A DNA stretch of 20,229 nucleotides from a virus, in the IMG/VR virus record IMGVR_UViG_3300032753_000206, positions 1 to 20,229 of that record. The stretch is one strand, 5' to 3'. The notes beneath the pieces are model-generated. The model was not told the origin of the DNA and did not search any database. It saw only the letters and a list, made by a program, of their open reading frames with translations. This document shows, one piece after another, positions 7,490-13,150 of this stretch; the stretch's first letter is position 1, and each line of letters opens with the position of its first letter. Both the position numbers and the translations under genes were made by a program.

Positions 7490-9398
7490 GAAACTGAAGT
7501 TCAACGTCACTTTCCCCACAGGCAAACACATAACACAGGACATCATCTTCGATGGCGGCACGACAGCAATCACCGGCAAGAACGGCAAGGGTAAGAGCCT
7601 CGTCTTGGAAATGGCCACCTATGCTCTCTTTGGATCGGCAGCAGCTCGAGGACCTTCTGGCGACTATTCCAAGTGCGACGTGTCACTTGAGCTTTCGATC
7701 CGAGGGGAGGATTACACAGTCGCCCGCAGCAATGGAACCAAAGCCAGTCTCTCTCGTGGGAATGACATCCTCGCCACTGGGACCACTCCGGTCAACGCCA
7801 AAGTCGTAGAACTCCTCGGCTACGACTTGAGCGTCTTCAAGGTCGGCAACCTCGTCGGCCAGGGAGAGATCGAAGCCCTGACGACCATGAAGCCATCGGA
7901 ACGCAAGCGGCTGATCGACACCACCATTGGTTTGGACGCCCTGGACGAAGTGGCTGCCTGGGCTTCCAACGAAGCTGCCTTGTTCCGTAAGGAAGCCGAA
8001 ACCTTGGAAAGGTTCATGCAAAAGCCAGTGAGGCCCGAGCAGCCTGAGAATTATCGGGAGTCCTCGATTGTTATCCCCCTCTTGGACCAAGCCGTCGCGG
8101 ATCGATCTGAACGCGACACTCTGCGCGGATGGCTCCAACGGGGCCAGTCAGCTCCCAACAAGCCTGCTTGTCCTGTGGAGACGCCCTCCGAGGAGCTTGC
8201 CAAGGAGGTCGAGGCCTTCCAGACGAAGTCCGCGATCCTCCAAAGGTGGTTGAAGCTGCCCGAAGCCATCTGGACCAAGGCGCAGGTCGAGAAGGTGGAG
8301 AAGCTCTGGGCCAAGTATGACGAGTGGTTGGTTTGGGAGGCTCTGCCGCCATACCTGGATACCAACATGGCTCATATCAAGGACCTGCGCCAACAGTGGG
8401 CGGATTGGAAGGCCTACCAGAAGTTTGCACAGCATAAGACGAGTTGCCCCAAGTGTGAGCACGAATTCATCCCTGGACACGCCGTCGCTGAAGTGGAGCG
8501 GCCTGTGCTGTCCCTGGAGGCTCTGGATGAACAGGAACGTGTTCTGAAGGCTTGGGAAGGTCGCAATCCCAAGAACAAGCCTTCGCCCGCGCTTAAGCCT
8601 GATAATTCCAAGGCCGAACTGGAACAAGCCAAGGCGGCGCTCCTTGTCCAATCGGAACGGGAGGAACTGTTCAAGCAGATTGAGGGCTTCACACCAGACA
8701 ATGACCCCACTCCCGCCTACAAAAACCGTCTGGCCTATGAAGCCCAGATGGTTCAGTACGCAAAGGCATTGGAAGCTTTTGAAGCTTGGGAAGCGGAAGC
8801 GTCGATCAAGCGTACACGTTTAGAGAACCTGTCGAATGTTGACGAAGTTTTCGACAAGTTGAACGCCGAGAAGGCCTCATCGCTGGCTTATGAGCGTATG
8901 ATGTTGGGCTACGACAACGCCCTGATCGAATACGAGGAGCAGCTCGAACAACACAGTGAAGCGGTCCATAGGGCTGAACAACTTAAGTTAGGGGCCGCTG
9001 CGATGAAGGAGCTGAAGCTCCGCATCAAGACCTACCTTGTTCCGTCCTTGAGCAAGGTCGCAACTCACCTGATCCAACAGATGACGCTGGGTCAGGAGCA
9101 GGAGTTGACCTCGGTCCAGGTGAACGAAGAGTTTGAGATCACCATCGATGGTCAACCCGTGGAGACTCTCAACGGTTCTGGTAAGACTGTAGCCAACCTT
9201 GCTGTCCGCATTGGTTTGGGTCAAATCCTGACCAATAAGATGTTCTCGGTGCTGATGGCGGATGAAGTGGACGCCGCCTGTGATGATGAACGTGCCGCAG
9301 CCATCGCTGGCTGCCTGCAAGGCCTGACACCCAACATTCAGCAAGTGTTGATCGTATCCCACAAAGACATTGCTGCGGACAATCAGATCGAACTCTGA
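7482..9398 (+). CDS. Rad50/SbcC-type ATPase subunit (T4 gp46-like)
   Basis: A 638-residue SMC-like ATPase, the partner of the preceding nuclease. Walker A is GKNGKGKS (32-39), a zinc hook CPKC lies almost exactly in the middle (C322, C325), the ABC signature region reads LNGSGKTVANLAVRIGL (about 565-581), and Walker B is VLMADEVDA (D594, E595), followed by the H-loop SHKD near the end. It is much shorter than E. coli SbcC and near T4 gp46 in size, so the coiled-coil arms are short. Proline-rich breaks interrupt the arms (around 184-190, 224-233, 364-376 and 402-408), which is unusual for a stiff coil. The known role is to hold and open DNA ends for the nuclease. It is the last gene before the 9399-9464 junction. 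Confidence 0.95.
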   Translation: MLKKLKFNVTFPTGKHITQDIIFDGGTTAITGKNGKGKSLVLEMATYALFGSAAARGPSGDYSKCDVSLELSIRGEDYTVARSNGTKASLSRGNDILATGTTPVNAKVVELLGYDLSVFKVGNLVGQGEIEALTTMKPSERKRLIDTTIGLDALDEVAAWASNEAALFRKEAETLERFMQKPVRPEQPENYRESSIVIPLLDQAVADRSERDTLRGWLQRGQSAPNKPACPVETPSEELAKEVEAFQTKSAILQRWLKLPEAIWTKAQVEKVEKLWAKYDEWLVWEALPPYLDTNMAHIKDLRQQWADWKAYQKFAQHKTSCPKCEHEFIPGHAVAEVERPVLSLEALDEQERVLKAWEGRNPKNKPSPALKPDNSKAELEQAKAALLVQSEREELFKQIEGFTPDNDPTPAYKNRLAYEAQMVQYAKALEAFEAWEAEASIKRTRLENLSNVDEVFDKLNAEKASSLAYERMMLGYDNALIEYEEQLEQHSEAVHRAEQLKLGAAAMKELKLRIKTYLVPSLSKVATHLIQQMTLGQEQELTSVQVNEEFEITIDGQPVETLNGSGKTVANLAVRIGLGQILTNKMFSVLMADEVDAACDDERAAAIAGCLQGLTPNIQQVLIVSHKDIAADNQIEL

Positions 9399-9402
9399 GT
9401 TT

Positions 9403-9412
9403 GTCAATTGAC
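9403..9412. other. 10-bp perfect palindrome GTCAATTGAC
   Basis: It lies 5 nt after the stop of the gp46-like gene, in the only real intergenic gap (66 nt) in this part of the block. Its right half contains TTGACG, but no good -10 lies 16-18 nt downstream, so I do not call a promoter. It could be an operator half of a regulated site; evidence is position and symmetry only. Confidence 0.4.
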
Positions 9413-9419
9413 GCTCACA

Positions 9420-9455
9420 CCTTCGCTTCCAAACAAATAGAATTGGAAGCGAAGG
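9420..9455 (+). promoter_or_regulatory. 13-bp hairpin that overlaps the Shine-Dalgarno of the 9465 gene
   Basis: Bases 9420-9432 (CCTTCGCTTCCAA) pair perfectly with 9443-9455, loop 9433-9442. The 3' arm contains the first four bases of the ribosome binding site AAGGAG (9452-9457), which is 7 nt from the ATG at 9465. There is no U-tract after the stem, so termination is less likely than translational control of the next gene or protection of the upstream mRNA end. The structure is seen; the control role is inferred. Confidence 0.6.
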
Positions 9456-9464
9456 AGAGAGTTA

Positions 9465-9827
9465 ATGCCCCTCACAAAAGAACAAGTTGAAGCCTTAGAC
9501 CAAGAACTGGCAAACAACGGCGGTCAGTTGACCAAAGCTGCTGGGCGTCTGAGTCTTGATCTGGGTGAAGCAATCACTCATGTCCGTCAGAAAGGGATCA
9601 ACAACATTAAGATCCCAAGAAAGGAACTTGAGAAATACATCGTGGCACACCGCAAAGGTGTTGGAAATTGGATTGCCACCGAGGCAATGATTGTAGCTCG
9701 CGCCAAATACGACGCTGGTCTTGTCGAGATGTGTACCTACCGTTTCGAAGACATCTTCTACCTGTTGTCCATCCCCCGGAAGCATCGTGCTCGCCGTCGC
9801 CCTTATTTCGGACGCTTTGAAGACTAG
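9465..9827 (+). CDS. Hypothetical 120-aa protein, possible N-terminal HTH
   Basis: I do not recognise a family. Residues 5-45 (KEQVEALDQELANNGGQLTKAAGRLSLDLGEAITHVRQKG, read in two parts) resemble a Fis- or HTH-like element in which a first helix is followed by QLTKAAGRLSL. The C-terminal tail is strongly basic (IPRKHRARRRPYFGRF), which suggests nucleic-acid binding. The start at 9465 has AAGGAG 7 nt upstream, partly locked in a hairpin. It is followed after 13 nt by thyX. A DNA- or RNA-binding regulator is the simplest reading, but this is inference. Confidence 0.65.
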   Translation: MPLTKEQVEALDQELANNGGQLTKAAGRLSLDLGEAITHVRQKGINNIKIPRKELEKYIVAHRKGVGNWIATEAMIVARAKYDAGLVEMCTYRFEDIFYLLSIPRKHRARRRPYFGRFED

Positions 9828-9840
9828 GAGAACCCCAAAA

Positions 9841-10566
9841 ATGGGTAGCAACAACTATGCAGACGTTCTGGATCACGGATTTGTGATCCTCCGTAACATT
9901 GCCGGTCCCACTCGTCGGCTCGACGCTGAGTTCGACGCAGACGATATTGACCCCGCCAATGTGGCCCGTATCAGCTTCGACGGCTTGGACAAGGCTCGCA
10001 CCCGCGATCAGGACCTAAAGCTTGCCGACTTCTTGATGAAGAACAAGCACAACACGCCTTGGGAGATGATCGAGGTTTGGCTCGAGATGAAGCTGCCGAT
10101 TTTCGTGGCGAGGCAGTTCGTCAGACACCGGACGGTTTCCCTCAATGAGGTCTCCGCTCGCTATGTCACCCTGCCCAAGGAATGGTATATCCCGGAGCTG
10201 AAGCATATCGGCGTCAAGCCCGAGAGTGTGAAGCAAGGTCGTTCTCTTGAGGAACACAACCCCGAGATGGCTCAGATCTTCATCGACAAGCTCCAAGCCA
10301 CCTGTGATCACTCCTACCAGGAATACGTCGAGGCCATTCGATCTGGAGTTCCCTCGGAACTGGCTCGCTGCTTCCTGCACATGAACCATTACACCCATTG
10401 GGTCTGGAAGCAGAACCTTTCGAACCTGTTCCACTTCTTGAGTCTCCGAGACCATTCGCATGCTCAGTACGAGGCTCAAGCCTACGCTCGGGCAATCGAC
10501 AGCCTGATTCGTCGGGTGCTCCCACATTCCATGGAAGTGTACGACAAGTATCGGAGGTTCGAGTGA
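9841..10566 (+). CDS. thyX: FAD-dependent thymidylate synthase ThyX
   Basis: 241 residues. It methylates dUMP to dTMP using methylene-tetrahydrofolate and NADPH with FAD as hydride carrier. The diagnostic motif RHRxxSxNExSxRY is present exactly as RHRTVSLNEVSARY (95-108). H70 in FLMKNKHNTPWE fits the conserved FAD/dUMP site, and the C-terminal LIRRVLPHS block is also typical. The ATG at 9841 lies 10 nt after AGGAG and begins a normal-length ThyX; longer readings run back into the preceding gene in another frame. Its stop overlaps the next GTG start. It lies upstream of the MazG-like, dNMP kinase and dCTP deaminase genes in a nucleotide-supply cluster. Confidence 0.97.
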   Translation: MGSNNYADVLDHGFVILRNIAGPTRRLDAEFDADDIDPANVARISFDGLDKARTRDQDLKLADFLMKNKHNTPWEMIEVWLEMKLPIFVARQFVRHRTVSLNEVSARYVTLPKEWYIPELKHIGVKPESVKQGRSLEEHNPEMAQIFIDKLQATCDHSYQEYVEAIRSGVPSELARCFLHMNHYTHWVWKQNLSNLFHFLSLRDHSHAQYEAQAYARAIDSLIRRVLPHSMEVYDKYRRFE

Positions 10567-10778
10567 GCTTCATCGTCATCGGTAAAGAGATTCATTACCT
10601 GGGTCAACCTGTGGCCACCATTCATGAAGGACTTTCGGCAACCTTGGAAGACTGCATGATTGCTCGACTCAAAGGTCTCCCATGTGTGGAAGCTGCCCGC
10701 AGGAACCTCGAAGCTGCTCAACAAGCCTTCGAAGACAAGAAAAGGAAACATTTCCATGGTGCTGGTAAGAACAAGTGA
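10563..10778 (+). CDS. Small hypothetical protein (71 aa, GTG start)
   Basis: I do not recognise it. GTG at 10563 lies 5 nt after GGAGG (10553-10557) and overlaps the thyX stop (GTGA), which is strong support for this start. The product begins MSFIVIGKEIHYLGQPVATI, a strand-turn-strand start, followed by a helix AARRNLEAAQQAFEDKKRKH and a basic tail. One Cys pair (C31, C40) is present. It overlaps the next small gene by 23 nt. Confidence 0.7.
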   Translation: MSFIVIGKEIHYLGQPVATIHEGLSATLEDCMIARLKGLPCVEAARRNLEAAQQAFEDKKRKHFHGAGKNK

Positions 10779-10923
10779 TACTCCCGTCAAGGTCATCAAG
10801 ACCAAAGACGGTAAGGTGATCAACATCTACTCTGGCGTTCCTCTTGAACGTCTGAAGCGTAACTTAGCCAATGCCAAGCGCAGCACTGCTGGTCGTTGGT
10901 ATAGCGGGAAGAAGTCATCATGA
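10756..10923 (+). CDS. Very small basic protein (55 aa)
   Basis: A short gene wedged between two others: ATG at 10756 inside the end of the preceding gene, and stop overlapping the next ATG (ATGA at 10920). An AGGA lies about 9 nt before the start. The product is strongly basic (KVIKTKDGKVINIYSGVPLE, then RLKRNLANAKRSTAGRWYSGKK) and resembles a tiny nucleic-acid-binding or ribosome-associated peptide, but no family is recognised. The tight overlaps are the main evidence that it is translated. Confidence 0.6.
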   Translation: MVLVRTSDTPVKVIKTKDGKVINIYSGVPLERLKRNLANAKRSTAGRWYSGKKSS

Positions 10924-11330
10924 AACAAATCAAGACACCCACACACTTTGACCAAATCCGCATTGCAGAAGGCTTCGAAGCCCTCTGCCATGCAGCCCAC
11001 GGAGCGTCCGTCGCTGCCGGATGGTGGACCGATCTGGTCACAGGACAATCCACCATTGGCATTCGGAACAAACCCGAGATGTTGATGCTGATGGTCTCCG
11101 AACTGGCCGAGGCCATGGAAGGTCTCCGCAAGAACCTGAGGGATGACAAATTGCCTCACCGCCCATGGTCGAAGTCGAGCTGGCCGACTGCGTCATTCGC
11201 ATTGCCGACTTCGCTGGTGCCTATGGCTACGACGTGGCCGGGGGCCATCATCGAGAAGATGGCATTCAACGCCCAGCGGGAGGATCACAAGATCGAGAAC
11301 CGCCTGAAAGAGGGAGGTAAACAGTTCTGA
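10920..11330 (+). CDS. MazG-like nucleotide pyrophosphohydrolase carrying two compensating frameshifts
   Basis: The N-terminal part is an all-alpha NTP pyrophosphohydrolase: SELAEAMEGLRK (60-71) supplies the first ExxE metal motif (E61, E64). The second motif should follow at about residue 83. The translated frame instead reads WSKSSWPTASFAL to residue 107, while the +1 frame over 11165-11239 reads MVEVELADCVIRIADFAG and continues AYGYDVA, with the ExxD motif ELAD intact. The original frame then resumes with GAIIEKMAFNAQREDH. One base is thus missing near 11163-11165 and one extra G lies in the GGGGG run 11240-11244. Either these are sequencing errors and the true protein is normal, or a 25-residue core segment has been replaced and activity lost. 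The family cleaves dNTPs to dNMP and PPi. It overlaps both neighbours (ATGA, TGATG). Confidence 0.8.
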   Translation: MKQIKTPTHFDQIRIAEGFEALCHAAHGASVAAGWWTDLVTGQSTIGIRNKPEMLMLMVSELAEAMEGLRKNLRDDKLPHRPWSKSSWPTASFALPTSLVPMATTWPGAIIEKMAFNAQREDHKIENRLKEGGKQF

Positions 11331-11656
11331 TGACCCGCAAAGACTTCTTCGCATGGATGGCGGTACTCTTCGTCATTCTGATCTTCGTTGGAGTGCTCAA
11401 TGGCTTTGGCCTCGGCATGAAGGCTCTGTTTGCTCCTGCTTCTGTGGCCATCGACAACAAGGTCTTCCACGAAAGCCAGCAGTACAACGACAGCATGGCT
11501 CATGACTTGGACGATCTGCGTCTGAGCTATCTTTCGGCCACACCTGAAGGCAAAGCCGTCATTCGTGCCACCATTCTCCACCGCTTCGGTGGCTTTGATG
11601 CATCTCATCTGGCCCCCGATCAACAGTTGTTCCTCACCCAAATCCGGGGGTTCTAA
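11330..11656 (+). CDS. Small membrane protein, one N-terminal transmembrane helix
   Basis: 108 residues. A single hydrophobic helix covers about 7-29 (FAWMAVLFVILIFVGVLNGF and on), preceded by MTRKD (a short positive start), so the bulk probably faces the periplasm. The soluble part (FHESQQYNDSMAHDLDDLRL and then AVIRATILHRF) is helical. From memory, proteins of this shape with an SQ-Y-ND/NDG motif are found in several large tailed phages beside a lipoprotein like the one next door; the function is unknown to me. GGAGG lies about 12 nt upstream and TGATG couples it to the previous gene. Confidence 0.75.
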   Translation: MTRKDFFAWMAVLFVILIFVGVLNGFGLGMKALFAPASVAIDNKVFHESQQYNDSMAHDLDDLRLSYLSATPEGKAVIRATILHRFGGFDASHLAPDQQLFLTQIRGF

Positions 11657-11658
11657 CC

Positions 11659-12156
11659 ATGAAAACCAAGTATCTCTTTGCGCTGCCGTTGATGCTGTTG
11701 ACCGCTTGTAATTCCGAAGCTTCATCTGACAGCATCCAGCGCAAGCAACAAGAATTGATGTTGAAACAAGGAACCCAAGTGGTGGGGATGCCCGACATCA
11801 GCAACTTTGCGGAGCGCAAGCTGCTGAAGGACATTCTGGAGCTGCGTGACAAGATGCCGCCGACCATCACCTACGTGATGGACATGAACGGCCATCTGCA
11901 CAAGCGGTGCGACAGCTTAGGATATGGCATTCCATATGCCACGCAGTTCACAAGCCCCCAAAGGCCTGCGTCCTATAGTGAAACAACCCAACAAGGCAAC
12001 ATTGTCCTGCCACAAGCGGACCCCAACGGTCTATTCAGCCCCGCTTCTGCCGAAGGCACTTGGGTGCTGTGCTTAAACCCGGAAACCAAGCTGGCTGTGC
12101 CGTTGTACATTGAAGACCGCATTACGGTCTCACCCTTTGCGCTGAAGGATCAATGA
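11659..12156 (+). CDS. Phage lipoprotein of the 'YGIPYATQ' type
   Basis: 165 residues with a textbook lipoprotein signal: MKTKYLFALPLMLLTAC, lipobox LTAC with C17 as the lipidated residue. The mature part contains ISNFAERKLLKDILELRDK, ITYVMDMNGHLHKRC, LGYGIPYATQFTSPQ, LPQADPNGLFSPASAEGTWV and ITVSPFAL. From memory this set of blocks recurs in lipoproteins of large phages; no activity is known to me. It lies 2 nt after the membrane protein gene. Both products should sit at the inner-membrane or periplasm face, so they may act together on the host envelope (for example exclusion of other phages or lysis timing), which is inference. Next gene begins 2 nt after its stop. Confidence 0.8.
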   Translation: MKTKYLFALPLMLLTACNSEASSDSIQRKQQELMLKQGTQVVGMPDISNFAERKLLKDILELRDKMPPTITYVMDMNGHLHKRCDSLGYGIPYATQFTSPQRPASYSETTQQGNIVLPQADPNGLFSPASAEGTWVLCLNPETKLAVPLYIEDRITVSPFALKDQ

Positions 12157-12158
12157 AC

Positions 12159-12686
12159 ATGAAACTGATCGCATTCATCGGCAATCAAACCGCTGGAAAA
12201 ACCACGGCTGCCAAAATCCTCGAGACCCACTACGGTTGGCATCGTACCCGCTTTGCTGGACCACTTCGCAGCATGCTCCGAGGCATTGGTCTGGGGGATT
12301 ACGAATTGGAAGGAGAAGGCAAGAACAAGCCTTGCGCTCTCCTTGGTGGTCACACCCCTGTCTATGCTTTGCAGACCTTGGGGACAGAGTGGGGGCGCAA
12401 GCTCATTGGCCCCAACTTCTGGGTATCAGCTTGGGAGCACATCGCCTTGGACATCCTCAATCTTGGTGGCAAAGTCGTCGTCGATGATCTCCGGTTTCCC
12501 AATGAGGCTGAGAAGATCCTTGACCTGGGTGGAACCATCGTTCGCATCAACCGCCCTGGTGTTGGTCGGCAGTCAATGCATGAGTCCGAGGACTTCACTG
12601 AAAAACTGACACCCCATTTCGAGATCCTCAACGATGGATCTTTCAACACCTTGGAAACAAGTTTGCAGGAGCTGCTTGCGCCATGA
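12159..12686 (+). CDS. Deoxynucleoside monophosphate kinase (T4 gp1-like)
   Basis: 175 residues from the ATG at 12159. The P-loop GNQTAGKTT starts at residue 8 after the strand MKLIAFIG. Further kinase features are RFAGPLRSML (substrate-side helix), ALQTLGTEWGRKLIGPNFWV (conserved lid/substrate region of phage dNMP kinases), VVVDDLRFPNEAE (Walker B-like VVDDLRFPNE, diagnostic of the family) and a C-terminal IVRINRPG strand. It phosphorylates dTMP, dGMP and similar to diphosphates. I prefer 12159 over the ATG at 12153 because AAGGA (12145-12149) is 9 nt from the former but only 3 nt from the latter. It overlaps the deaminase gene by ATGA. Confidence 0.9.
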   Translation: MKLIAFIGNQTAGKTTAAKILETHYGWHRTRFAGPLRSMLRGIGLGDYELEGEGKNKPCALLGGHTPVYALQTLGTEWGRKLIGPNFWVSAWEHIALDILNLGGKVVVDDLRFPNEAEKILDLGGTIVRINRPGVGRQSMHESEDFTEKLTPHFEILNDGSFNTLETSLQELLAP

Positions 12687-13150
12687 CTGTTCTATCAGCC
12701 CAGAGCATCCGGCGTCGTCAGGTGATCATGCCGTTCTACGAACGGGAGCAAATGTACGGTCTTTCCTTTGGCCTCAGTGCCAATGGATATGATGTCCGCA
12801 TCGCCGAGGATCGCATCATGTGGCCTGGGCGCTTCTGCCTCGCTTCGACAATCGAAGAGTTCAGGATGCCTGACAACTTGATGGCCATCGTTCATGACAA
12901 GTCCACCTGGGCAAGACGTGGCTTGACCGTGCAGAACACGGTGATAGAAGCAGGCTGGTCAGGTTTCCTGACTCTCGAGCTGACGCTGCATTCCTTCAAG
13001 CCCGTCATAATCTGGGCAGGCAGCCCGATTGCCCAGATCGTGTTTCATCAACTGGATGAACCGACAGAGCAGCCCTATTCTGGAAAGTACCAGAATCAGA
13101 AGCGGGGTCCGCAGGAAGCTATCCTGTTGCGACCACGAAGGGCATTTTAA
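12683..13150 (+). CDS. dcd: dCTP deaminase (dCTP deaminase/dUTPase superfamily)
   Basis: 155 residues. SANGYDVRI is the strand that opens the trimeric beta-fold, HDKSTWARRGL carries the phosphate-binding Ser and Arg, TVIEAGWSGFLTLEL contains the catalytic Glu in LEL (equivalent to E138 of E. coli Dcd), and GSPIAQIVFHQLDEP plus YSGKYQNQKRG form the C-terminal nucleotide lid. The reaction is dCTP to dUTP (or directly to dUMP in bifunctional relatives), giving substrate for ThyX. No separate dUTPase is seen here, so a bifunctional form is possible but cannot be told from motifs alone. AGGAG lies 11 nt before the ATG. Its last 32 nt overlap the end of the opposing tail gene. Confidence 0.92.
   Translation: MTVLSAQSIRRRQVIMPFYEREQMYGLSFGLSANGYDVRIAEDRIMWPGRFCLASTIEEFRMPDNLMAIVHDKSTWARRGLTVQNTVIEAGWSGFLTLELTLHSFKPVIIWAGSPIAQIVFHQLDEPTEQPYSGKYQNQKRGPQEAILLRPRRAF

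Noticed and set aside
9403-9443. Possible promoter TTGACG ... TAGAAT before the 9465 gene
   Set aside because: Spacing between hexamers is about 24 nt, far from 16-18; the hairpin explains the region better.
9721-9840. Longer N-terminus for ThyX
   Set aside because: It would overlap the 9465-9827 gene, and the ATG at 9841 with AGGAG gives a normal-length protein.
12236-12609. Additional + strand frames inside the dNMP kinase gene
   Set aside because: They run out of frame through a gene with intact P-loop and VVDDLRFPNE motifs.
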